Source: Fructobacillus fructosus KCTC 3544
GTDB taxonomy: Bacteria > Bacillota > Bacilli > Lactobacillales > Lactobacillaceae
DNA length: 64,000 bases
NCBI RefSeq assembly: GCF_001438695.1
Contig: NZ_JQBH01000003.1
Location: forward strand, 1 to 64,000
Direction: 5' to 3'
Shown here one piece after another: positions 39,410 to 48,320 of this stretch. The position numbers were made by a program, and so were the translations under genes. The notes under the pieces were generated by a model that saw only the letters and a program-made list of their open reading frames with translations, was not told the DNA's origin and ran no database searches. The stretch's first letter is position 1. Each line of letters starts with the position of its first letter.

Positions 39410-39852
39410 TACTGAACCACCTCCGCTTTGGTGTTAATCAAGTAAACTTCCGTCCGGCTGTAGGACTGTTGGTCCTTGGACAGGGTAATTTGATAGAACT
39501 TGTTCCCCTCTTTGGCGATCATGCCGTCCTGCATGGTCGTGGAGTTAAAGGACAGTTCGGACTTCTTCACGTCCTGATCTTTAGCATAGGACTTGGCAAA
39601 AGCCGCCATTTGGTTCTGCTGCAAGCTTTTCGTTTGCGTGTTCTCCAAATTGGTATACGTTAGTCCTGCGAGAAAGAGAAAGGCCAAAAAGGCGATGATT
39701 GTCAAATCCCGGTAGCGCATGTTTAGCCGATTCCGGAAAGAGGCAATCAGCCCAATGCCTACCGCCAAGAAGGCGACAACCAATAGGCCAATATAAAGTT
39801 TGTTCGTAAAATTATTTTGACTCAGCAAATAGTCCAGAGAATAAAATGTCAT
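39409..39852 (-). CDS. DUF3290 family membrane protein
   Basis: A 147-residue protein with two membrane helices (about 20-42 and 52-72) and an external-facing C-terminal domain of about 75 residues. It matches the DUF3290 pattern, of unknown function, and is translationally coupled to the DUF421 protein. The ATG at 39852 is chosen because GGAGGG lies four bases before it; the longer frame lacks a site. Confidence 0.8.
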   Translation of the reverse strand: MTFYSLDYLLSQNNFTNKLYIGLLVVAFLAVGIGLIASFRNRLNMRYRDLTIIAFLAFLFLAGLTYTNLENTQTKSLQQNQMAAFAKSYAKDQDVKKSELSFNSTTMQDGMIAKEGNKFYQITLSKDQQSYSRTEVYLINTKAEVVQ

Positions 39853-39960
39853 GAGACCCTCCAATAGGTAATAGTGTAGCACAAAGCTGAACTAGCAACC
39901 AGCAATTACTAAATTAGAAAGCGACCGGTAGGTCCTCCATTTTCTTGCCTTTATTTCACA

Positions 39961-39992
39961 AAAAAAGAAGTGGCTTGTACCACTTCTTTTTT
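39961..39992. terminator. Terminator after groEL
   Basis: AAAAAAGAAGTGG-CTTGTA-CCACTTCTTTTTT hairpin. Confidence 0.85.
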
Positions 39993-39999
39993 AACTTGC

Positions 40000-41652
<1,653 letters not shown>

Positions 41653-41702
41653 TTAATCAAATGAAAAAGTCACTCGGAAACCATCCGATGCTTAGCACTA
41701 AC

Positions 41703-41987
41703 TTAGGCCAAAACGCCAATGACGTCTTTTTCGTGCAAAGCCAGTAGGTTCTGTCCGTCGACCTCGATGGCCTGACCGGCAAACTTATCAAAGAGCACCG
41801 TATCGCCAGCCTTGACTGTCATGGCGATGGTTTGACCTGCGTCCGTCACGCGACCAGGACCAGCTGCCACGACCTTACCGGTCACGGGCTTTTCCTGTGC
41901 GGCCTGGGCAATGACGATGCCGCCCACTTGCTGTTCACCGGCTTCTTCAACCGAAACGATTAATCGATCACTTAATGGTTTCAACAT
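41703..41987 (-). CDS. groES: 10 kDa co-chaperonin GroES
   Basis: A 94-residue co-chaperonin: [13 protein letters not shown] at the N terminus, the mobile loop [18 protein letters not shown] and the roof-hairpin region PGRVTD are present. It is the first gene of the groESL operon and is preceded by a GGAGG site. Confidence 0.97.
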   Translation of the reverse strand: MLKPLSDRLIVSVEEAGEQQVGGIVIAQAAQEKPVTGKVVAAGPGRVTDAGQTIAMTVKAGDTVLFDKFAGQAIEVDGQNLLALHEKDVIGVLA

Positions 41988-42011
41988 ATCACGAACCTCC
42001 GTTTATCCTTT

Positions 42012-42038
42012 TTAGCACTCGTTTAATACGACTGCTAA
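42012..42038 (-). promoter_or_regulatory. CIRCE operator for HrcA upstream of groES
   Basis: TTAGCACTC-N9-GACTGCTAA, a single mismatch from the CIRCE consensus. It lies between the minus-strand promoter (TATACT at about 42050-42055, -35 TTTTCA) and groES. HrcA binding here would repress groESL in the absence of heat stress. Confidence 0.92.
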
Positions 42039-42079
42039 TTACACCTTTAGTATAACCCAGTGAGGGCTTTTTGAAAAGA

Positions 42080-42105
42080 AAAAAGACCACCTAAGGCAGT
42101 CTTTT
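42080..42105 (-). terminator. Terminator of the nitroreductase gene
   Basis: AAGACTGCC-TTA-GGTGGTCTT then a T-run on the minus strand. Confidence 0.7.
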
Positions 42106-42116
42106 GTCAAAAACGG

Positions 42117-42860
42117 TTATTTCAAATTCAAACCCTTGTCCATTGGGTACTGGGACAGGCGTGGGTCGGCGGGAATCATCTTAAAGAGCTTGGCGTTGTG
42201 CTTCGTCCAGTTAGTGTCCATGTCACGCTCGGCATAGTAGTCGGCCATGGTCTTGTCGTAATCCCGAACGGCTGCTTCGACCTTAGCCTCGTCATAGCGC
42301 CCCTTCATAACGGAACCAGACAATGGCAGCTTTGGCTTAACGCCAGGGTTCTGGTCAGGGTAACCAACGGAGAATCCCATGATTGGCTTGACGTACTTTG
42401 GCAAATCTAGCTCTTGCTCGTATAATTCAAAGGCACCCATGACCCCGGCCATCGTGACCGTTCCCAAACCAAGGGACTCGGCCGCCACCTGGGCACGGCC
42501 CAGGGTAATCGCCGTCGACACAATACCCCCTTCTAGGAATTGGTAGTGTTGAATCCGGTCTTCAATCACGGCCCGGTCTTCAGCCGACTGACCAATCAAA
42601 TCACGGTTCCAGTCAACGCAGGCCACGTAGAAACGGGGTGCCGACGCAATGTAGCCCATGTGGACCGTGTCGGTAATCTTCTGCTTCAAATCCTGGTCCG
42701 TAATTTCAATGAAGGTAACCGGTTGGTAATTCTGCATGTTTGGTCCAGCAAAGGCCGCCGAGAGGATGGTATCCATCGTCTCATCCGAGACCGGCTTATC
42801 CTGAAAAGCACGGATTGATTGGTGACCTTGTAATTGTTTTAAGACTTCATTATCTGCCAT
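42117..42860 (-). CDS. NADPH-dependent nitro/flavin reductase (NfsA type)
   Basis: A 247-residue FMN-dependent nitroreductase-superfamily protein of the NfsA/Frp group. QSIRAFQDKPVS near residues 15-26 and AGPNMQNYQPVTF provide FMN contacts, and GLGTVTMAGVMG with MGFSVGYPDQNPGVKPKLPL matches the family C-terminal half. The ATG at 42860 is five bases from GGAGG. Substrates in such enzymes vary (nitroaromatics, quinones, flavins), so the physiological role is open. Confidence 0.88.
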   Translation of the reverse strand: MADNEVLKQLQGHQSIRAFQDKPVSDETMDTILSAAFAGPNMQNYQPVTFIEITDQDLKQKITDTVHMGYIASAPRFYVACVDWNRDLIGQSAEDRAVIEDRIQHYQFLEGGIVSTAITLGRAQVAAESLGLGTVTMAGVMGAFELYEQELDLPKYVKPIMGFSVGYPDQNPGVKPKLPLSGSVMKGRYDEAKVEAAVRDYDKTMADYYAERDMDTNWTKHNAKLFKMIPADPRLSQYPMDKGLNLK

Positions 42861-42950
42861 AAAAACCTCCAAATTTGGTGTATACTATAATACTTGTGTG
42901 GCTCTACGGGCCATCTTACACTTTTCAAAAAAATATTTCTAGGAAGATTC

Positions 42951-43514
42951 ATGAATTTCTTTAAAGTACATATTGGTCTCCGGACCTTCAAAACCGGCCT
43001 CGCCGTCATGCTTGTCATGATCGTTTACCACTTCATCGACCGCCCCGCCTTCGTGCCGGCCCTCGCCGCCGTCTTCGCCCTGCGCGACACTTGGGACAAC
43101 ACCATGACCTTCGCCAAAGTCCGACTCATCTCGAACGCCGTCGGTGGTGGCCTGGCCATCATCTACTACCTATTCCGCGAATACACCCACAACGCCGACT
43201 GGATCTCCATCGTGCTCATCCCCGTCCTCGTCATGCTCGGCATCATCATCCACAACAAACTCGACCAAAGCGTCGGCATCGTCGGCGGCATGGCCGCCTT
43301 CCTGATGATCGCCCTCACCATTCCCCTAGACGCCACCATCGACTACGTCTTCCTCCGTGTCCTCGACGTCTTCGTCGGTGTCCTCTTCGCCATCGCCATC
43401 AACCGCTTCGCCATGCCCGACGAAATCAAAAAGGTCGAAAAAGGCGTTGAAAAAGTCGAACACAACGCCAAAAAAGTCATTGAGAAAATTGAACATAAGA
43501 ATGACAAGAAGTAA
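42951..43514 (+). CDS. Aromatic acid exporter family (FUSC/DUF939-like) protein
   Basis: A 187-residue membrane protein with about four to five hydrophobic helices and a charged, lysine-rich coil tail (KKVEKGVEKVEHNAKK). MNFFKVHIGLRTFKTGLAVML is the common start of ArAE_1/DUF939 proteins. It is about half the length of full exporters, lacking their soluble C-terminal domain, so its transport role is uncertain. The start is fixed by AGGAAGA eight bases upstream. Third codon positions are strongly biased to C, far above its neighbours, which may reflect transfer. Confidence 0.75.
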   Translation: MNFFKVHIGLRTFKTGLAVMLVMIVYHFIDRPAFVPALAAVFALRDTWDNTMTFAKVRLISNAVGGGLAIIYYLFREYTHNADWISIVLIPVLVMLGIIIHNKLDQSVGIVGGMAAFLMIALTIPLDATIDYVFLRVLDVFVGVLFAIAINRFAMPDEIKKVEKGVEKVEHNAKKVIEKIEHKNDKK

Positions 43515-43540
43515 AAAAGCGTCCTTCCGGACGCTTTTTT
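43513..43540. terminator. Terminator after the DUF939-like gene
   Basis: AAAAAGCGTCC-TT-CCGGACGCTTTTTT hairpin. Confidence 0.85.
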
Positions 43541-43663
43541 GGTCATTCCATTGATAAAAGCACAACAAAAAAGCCACACCTGACAGCGCGACTCCATCCA
43601 AAATGTGTACCAACTGAAATACTGAGTAATACAAAAAAGTATATCTTTTGAGTTTTGGTCCGG

Positions 43664-45391
43664 TTAATCCATATTTTTATTAGCATATGCCTTCATTAAG
43701 ACGGCTTGCAATTCTGGATCAACAGCATAAATGTATAACCCATTCACGCCACGAGAAAGTAAAACATTTAATTCATTATTCAAATTTTTAATTCTAGCAG
43801 ACAAGCGTTCCTCTGGGGTAGCGCCAGAACTCTCCCCCATTTTATTCGTTGCTTTTTTGGAAAAAGAATTCTTTGGGTTAAAGACAATTTTTCCACCACG
43901 ATACTGAACACTCTCACCAATAATCACACCGGCGTAATTCAAATCAAAACCTTGAATTGTGAATGTAGAACCGACTTCGTCAATTGACTTAGGATTTTCT
44001 GCCCAAGATACATGTTCATTTTGATTTGTAAGATAGTAATTCCAAGGCTTTGAAAAATTACCATCCGTCACTTTATATTCTCTACCATCCGGTTTCCATT
44101 CCCAATCATAAGTCGCAAGAACACGAGAAAGTTCTGAATCTTCTTGTTTAGCTTTTAATCTTATGGCACTATCCAATGCTGTGGCACTATCAAAAACCTT
44201 CAAATCATATTTTGAATCTTTTGGAATTGGATTAACTTGATGCTTATGAATCAAATCATCTAACCAATCAATCGTTTGTTGTTGAGCATTAATGCGCATT
44301 TGATGGTGAAGTGTGAGTAAATGACCTGCTTCTTTAACCTCTTGACGCAGTTCATCTAGCTGTTTTTGAGGTAAGCGTTGCTCCGTCTTCAAAACTTGAT
44401 ATGGATCATAAACAAGCACCGTTACTCTAGCAATTTTTCGGATTGCCTCTAAGTGTGTTTTCCCATAGGCTTTTTTAAACGCTTGTCCGTTACGATTAGC
44501 AAGCAAGTGGCCTTCATCAACGATGACAGCATCAAATTCATCCATCTTATCATGATATCTGTTAATGAAAGGATTGGGCTTCATGACCACATCATTAATG
44601 TCTTTAATTCCCAACTTCGCGCCAATACTCCTATAAACTTTCACTTGCTCATCATGGTTTACAAGCAGTGCAACACGCTTTTTAAGACGACCATCTTCAC
44701 CTATATTTTCAGCAAGAAAATCAAAGAAAAGAGAACTTAAAAGAACGGTTTTGCCAGTTCCAGCAGCACCTTCCACAATCATTAACTGCTGAGAAAGTGA
44801 TTCTTTCATCGCCTTACGGATGTTGAGCATCAAATAATTTTTATTTTCAATCTGCTCTTCAGTCAATCTGTGAAACGGAGATGATTTAAACATTGCTGAT
44901 TGTTCTACTTCCGCCCGATTTGGAAATAGCTTTTTGTTAAGATTATGAAGTTCAATCCACAATTCATCAAAGACAGTATCAACCTCATTACTAGTGTAAT
45001 AATCACCTTGAGGATTCCCTCTGCGATTATTTAAATGGTTAACAGACTCCACTCCAGTCATATATAGCCGCATTTTATTTTCAATATCGAGCGTCAAGGA
45101 CTTATTAAAATGAGGATGGCCCATCACAATTAATTCAGCTGTTCCAGATTCTCCGAATTTTTTCCAGTCATCTCTTGTGTCTTGAAGATGCTGATTAGTA
45201 CGATTCTTTATATCATTCGTTTCACCAACATATACATCGAAGAGTCCTCGACCCTGGCCCTCCTTATCATTCACAATATAAACTGTTGGATATTTAAAGA
45301 TCAAAGAGTGGATTTCAGCTGATTCTTCTAGATCCGGAAAAATATTTCTCCCATACTTCGTACTTCTAACTATTGCTGATTCAGAAACCAT
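43664..45391 (-). CDS. GIY-YIG nuclease fused to DUF2075 helicase
   Basis: A 575-residue two-domain protein. The N-terminal third carries a GIY-YIG endonuclease: TVYIVND, then VYVGETNDIKNRTNQHL with the catalytic Arg and a later Glu in DIENKMRLYM. From about residue 200 a superfamily 1-like DUF2075 motor follows, with Walker A GAAGTGKT, Walker B AVIVDEGHLL and a C-terminal TIQGFDLNYAGVIIGESV block. Both active sites look intact. It lies beside the CRISPR array on the same strand, but has its own promoter (TTTTCA, 17 bases, TATAAT at 45431-45436 on the minus strand). Nuclease-helicase fusions of this sort are often antiphage; that role here is inference. The start is the ATG six bases after GGAG. 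Confidence 0.85.
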   Translation of the reverse strand: MVSESAIVRSTKYGRNIFPDLEESAEIHSLIFKYPTVYIVNDKEGQGRGLFDVYVGETNDIKNRTNQHLQDTRDDWKKFGESGTAELIVMGHPHFNKSLTLDIENKMRLYMTGVESVNHLNNRRGNPQGDYYTSNEVDTVFDELWIELHNLNKKLFPNRAEVEQSAMFKSSPFHRLTEEQIENKNYLMLNIRKAMKESLSQQLMIVEGAAGTGKTVLLSSLFFDFLAENIGEDGRLKKRVALLVNHDEQVKVYRSIGAKLGIKDINDVVMKPNPFINRYHDKMDEFDAVIVDEGHLLANRNGQAFKKAYGKTHLEAIRKIARVTVLVYDPYQVLKTEQRLPQKQLDELRQEVKEAGHLLTLHHQMRINAQQQTIDWLDDLIHKHQVNPIPKDSKYDLKVFDSATALDSAIRLKAKQEDSELSRVLATYDWEWKPDGREYKVTDGNFSKPWNYYLTNQNEHVSWAENPKSIDEVGSTFTIQGFDLNYAGVIIGESVQYRGGKIVFNPKNSFSKKATNKMGESSGATPEERLSARIKNLNNELNVLLSRGVNGLYIYAVDPELQAVLMKAYANKNMD

Positions 45392-45430
45392 TCTCTTCTC
45401 CAGATTCAATACATTACTTAAACTATTTGT

Positions 45431-45459
45431 ATTATAACCTTTGGAAGATCTGGTGAAAA
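45431..45459 (-). promoter_or_regulatory. Promoter of the GIY-YIG/DUF2075 gene
   Basis: Minus-strand TTTTCA (45459-45454), 17-base spacer and consensus TATAAT (45436-45431). The start point lies about 35 bases before the ATG. Confidence 0.65.
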
Positions 45460-45625
45460 GAACACACTGATTATCATTTATCTAATAAACTACTATTAAT
45501 TTTTACTACTAGACAACACACAGTCATCAATTACGCCTAACAACTTATTTACCTTACGAAGTGATTATGGGTAATAACACACTTCTTTAATATAAAGCAT
45601 CATGGAAAACATATCCGTATGTTTT

Positions 45626-46189
45626 GGAGGAAACCCCATTAATCCGACATACATCTAAAGCTGCCAGACGTTTCACCCGACTTATCAATCAGGAAGAAAC
45701 CCCATTAATCCGACATACATCTAAAGCTACTTTCAAAAAAATACCGCTTTATTTAGCGGAAGAAACCCCATTAATCCGACATACATCTAAAGCACATAGC
45801 CAGCCGTAATAACGGTTGGAATAGGAAGAAACCCCATTAATCCGACATACATCTAAAGCAATGAAACCGTTTAATACGCTTTCGTTTGTGGAAGAAACCC
45901 CATTAATCCGACATACATCTAAAGCCCTGGCACGATGTCAATGGCAATATTGTTGGGAAGAAACCCCATTAATCCGACATACATCTAAAGCTTCAACTTT
46001 CTAACAGAGTCTTTTAAAATTGGAAGAAACCCCATTAATCCGACATACATCTAAAGCACTTCCTTGGAAAGTTTACCATCACCAAATGGAAGAAACCCCA
46101 TTAATCCGACATACATCTAAAGCTTCGAACTCACCGTTTACAGGAAACCGTACGGAAGAAACCCCATTAATCCGACATACATCTAAAGC
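45626..46189 (-). CRISPR. CRISPR array, 9 repeats and 8 spacers (type II-A)
   Basis: Nine 36-base repeats, each followed by a 30-base spacer: repeats begin at 45626, 45692, 45758, 45824, 45890, 45956, 46022, 46088 and 46154. In transcript sense (minus strand) the repeat starts GCTTTAGATGTATG and ends GGGGTTTCTTCC. All are identical except the copy at 45626, which has one change near its outer end (GGAGGA for GGAAGA), marking it as the oldest, leader-distal repeat. The leader side is therefore the right, next to csn2. The 66-base period keeps frames open through the array and produces false reading frames. The anti-repeat that matches it lies in the tracrRNA at 48171. Confidence 0.98.
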
Positions 46190-46232
46190 CGATAGACCAA
46201 TGATTTTTGTTCTAAAATTAAGAATATAGAAC
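46190..46232 (-). promoter_or_regulatory. Very short CRISPR leader overlapping the csn2 end
   Basis: Only 28 bases separate the newest repeat from the csn2 stop codon. A 6-12-6 inverted repeat GTTCTA...TAGAAC (46209-46232) spans the stop and the leader. The usual type II-A leader end ATTTGAG is not seen. Pre-crRNA promoter elements must lie in csn2 or be supplied by cas read-through. Confidence 0.5.
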
Positions 46233-46892
46233 AAAATCTTGATCAATATGAAAATGGCAATAGTGTTCATCAGAAAAGTTAGGTTTCTCCAAACTAAGAT
46301 CAATAGATATAAGATTAACACCTTCAGCTAAAAGGCATTCATGGAGTTGATTTAAATCTGACAATTTACAATAGAGTGATGCATTCGTTAAGAAGAGATA
46401 GCGACTCTCGTCTAACATCCCCATCACATGTATAACTTCTTCTATTTTACCAAAAATTGTACTGTTATTCCCTTTTTCAACTACAATATTTTGAGAATGG
46501 AGTAACCTTTCTAATTCCCATCCTTGTGATATTTCAAATGGTAAATTGTTATCAATTATTTCTGAAGCAATTACGCTTTGTATCTTCTGATTAAGTTGAA
46601 AAAGTTCATGTATTCCTTCTTCAGAAATGCTTTGTGCTAATATTTTAGGAACAAATTTAGAATAAAAACCTCTTATATCACGACCACTCACGGGATCACC
46701 AATTAACAAGCCACTTTTGCACAATGGCTTTATTTTATTATCATAGCTATAAATAATGTCGTCTTCAATGTCATTACTCAATTTCGCAATTAATCGTAAG
46801 TACAACTCAGAATTTGCTACTGTAATTAAATTAAGCCCTGAATTCATTTTTAAAACACCGACCGTTTCGATTGAAATTTGTTCATTTTTCAT
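46218..46892 (-). CDS. csn2: CRISPR-associated protein Csn2
   Basis: A 224-residue Csn2, the ring-shaped DNA-end-binding protein of type II-A spacer acquisition. The pattern is the family's: an N-terminal strand region, a variable helical arm (DIEDDIIYSYDNKIKPL) and the C-terminal FLTNASLYCKLSDLNQLHECLL segment. Length fits the short Csn2 class (about 220). Its ATG overlaps the cas2 stop by four bases. Its 3' end runs almost to the CRISPR array, closer than is usual. Confidence 0.92.
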   Translation of the reverse strand: MKNEQISIETVGVLKMNSGLNLITVANSELYLRLIAKLSNDIEDDIIYSYDNKIKPLCKSGLLIGDPVSGRDIRGFYSKFVPKILAQSISEEGIHELFQLNQKIQSVIASEIIDNNLPFEISQGWELERLLHSQNIVVEKGNNSTIFGKIEEVIHVMGMLDESRYLFLTNASLYCKLSDLNQLHECLLAEGVNLISIDLSLEKPNFSDEHYCHFHIDQDFVLYS

Positions 46893-47194
46893 ATAACAAT
46901 CACCTTATCATCACGATTTTTAACATCTGTTTTCAGTTCACCAGTTAAAAAATGCATGCTCGCATATTGCTTTTCTGTCACCTGAAGCGTCTGAATCACA
47001 CCATTTGTAGGAGCAAAACGAGCAATGCGATTTTCCAATAACTCAATTGCTTTTCCATTTGTAGCCACACGTACATAAATACTTTCTTGTATCATTAAAA
47101 ATCCTTCACTCAATAAAGCTTTGCGAAACTGTCGATAAGCTTTTCTTTCAAGCGATGTTTCCACAGGAAGATCAAACATCACGATAAGTCTCAT
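46889..47194 (-). CDS. cas2: CRISPR-associated endoribonuclease Cas2
   Basis: A 101-residue Cas2 with the ferredoxin-like fold start MRLIVMFDLPVET and the metal-binding Asp in MFDLP. With Cas1 it forms the spacer integration complex. An alternative ATG at 47209 overlaps the cas1 stop (ATGA), but the family N terminus and an upstream GAGG favour the ATG at 47194. It overlaps csn2 by four bases. Confidence 0.93.
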   Translation of the reverse strand: MRLIVMFDLPVETSLERKAYRQFRKALLSEGFLMIQESIYVRVATNGKAIELLENRIARFAPTNGVIQTLQVTEKQYASMHFLTGELKTDVKNRDDKVIVI

Positions 47195-47205
47195 AATTCG
47201 ATACC

Positions 47206-48081
47206 TCATAATTCAAAGTCCATTTCTGGCAATTCACTATCGTCAGAGCAAAGATACTTTAAGCACTCCTGTACATGTTTTTGCACTGCTTGTGCCAATT
47301 CATATCGTTTTGAATTCATAGTAATTTCTTCATTCAAAACACTTACTAAATTTAACTTATGCTCTAATGTTAGCGGACTATCACGTTGCCACTTCACAAT
47401 TCGATCAACATACGGCCGAAAAGGCTCCATTAAATCCGATGCCAAATTGAAAGGATTCGTTTGCGACTGATGATGAACTCCAATTTGCGTTAAAAATCCT
47501 GCAGCTACGATTTCTCGAGAAACAGCGGATAATAAAATGGAATAACCATAATTCAAGTGTGCGTTTGCTTTCAAAGAATCATTTGAACGAACAAAATCCT
47601 TATCAAAAATCCTTGGAAAATATAATCTTGCTGCCTGACCTTCTCGATTATCCTCATCTGCTTCCTTAACCTCCAACCCAATTTCTTTCAATTTCCCATA
47701 ATTAGCTATTACTTTTTCGCCGAGAGCTTGATGCTGGTTGAAAATTTTTGTTTGAACGATCTTTTGCCACAATAGATTCTTTCGATTCTCTGCCCAATCA
47801 AATTGTTTCCAGATATTTATATTTTGTTTAGTGTTATCACAGTAGCTTAAAAACTCGCCTACCGGCATTCCTTTTTCATCACAATTGATTATTTTGACAT
47901 TCTTTTTCTGAAGTTCATTAACTGCATAAGAAGTAATCACAGTACGAGTATTACCTAAAATTAGAACCCGGATATCATCTATTGGAATTCTTGTCCCTCC
48001 TTCCTTTGTCTGGATGTTTATATCATTCATTTTGTAGTTGATTTTTGCATGTTCGTTAACAAAAACTGTTCTCCACGCCAT
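47206..48081 (-). CDS. cas1: CRISPR-associated integrase Cas1
   Basis: A 291-residue type II Cas1 (MAWRTVFVNEHAKINYK). The metal site is visible in the second half, with HLNYGYSILLSAVSREIV, GVHHQSQTNPFNLASDLMEPFRPYVD and surrounding conserved acids. It starts nine bases after AGAGGAG. The 239-base gap to cas9 on its right contains the tracrRNA on the opposite strand and a bidirectional terminator, so cas1-cas2-csn2 probably need their own weak promoter or read-through. Confidence 0.95.
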   Translation of the reverse strand: MAWRTVFVNEHAKINYKMNDINIQTKEGGTRIPIDDIRVLILGNTRTVITSYAVNELQKKNVKIINCDEKGMPVGEFLSYCDNTKQNINIWKQFDWAENRKNLLWQKIVQTKIFNQHQALGEKVIANYGKLKEIGLEVKEADEDNREGQAARLYFPRIFDKDFVRSNDSLKANAHLNYGYSILLSAVSREIVAAGFLTQIGVHHQSQTNPFNLASDLMEPFRPYVDRIVKWQRDSPLTLEHKLNLVSVLNEEITMNSKRYELAQAVQKHVQECLKYLCSDDSELPEMDFEL

Positions 48082-48083
48082 AA

Positions 48084-48114
48084 TTGTGCACTCCTCTATT
48101 TTATATGCTATAAT
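48084..48114 (+). promoter_or_regulatory. tracrRNA promoter
   Basis: An extended -10 TGCTATAAT (48106-48114) with TTGTGC 19 bases upstream (48084-48089). It would start the tracrRNA near 48121. The cas9 promoter has the same TGCTATAAT extended -10. Confidence 0.7.
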
Positions 48115-48120
48115 TTATTC

Positions 48121-48270
48121 ATGGTTAGCTACCATACAAGCAAGAATTGTTTAGCTAACTATTCTTGCTAGGAAGAACCCATTAATCTGACATACAGGGT
48201 TAAAGTAACGCAAGGGCTTCAGCCCAAGCTTCATGAACTTTTAAAAAGTTGGCCTTATGGCCTTTTTTAT
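48121..48270 (+). ncRNA. tracrRNA of the type II-A system
   Basis: Anti-repeat from 48171 (GGAAGAACCCATTAATCTGA, then CATACA) pairs with the CRISPR repeat across nearly its full length, with a bulge near GGGT. A short AAAG-containing lower stem follows, then a GGGCTTC-AGCCC hairpin (nexus region), a small AACTT/AAGTT hairpin and the terminator GGCC-TTAT-GGCC followed by TTTTTT (48251-48268). Upstream of the anti-repeat lies a further hairpin, GCAAGAAT/ATTCTTGC (48140-48168). The RNA is on the plus strand, opposite to all cas genes, between cas1 and cas9. Confidence 0.9.
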
Positions 48271-48286
48271 TGCTTAAATATAAGAA

Positions 48287-48318
48287 AACGGTTGGCAGAA
48301 AACTACCAACCGTTTTTT
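48287..48318. terminator. Bidirectional terminator downstream of cas9
   Basis: AACGGTTGG / CCAACCGTT arms around a 10-base loop, with A and T runs; it separates cas9 from tracrRNA and cas1. Confidence 0.85.
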
Positions 48319-48320
48319 AC

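Noticed and set aside
45624-46229. Plus-strand open frames repeating EETPLIRHTSKA
   Set aside because: They arise because the CRISPR period (66 bases) is a multiple of three; this is the array, not a repeat protein.
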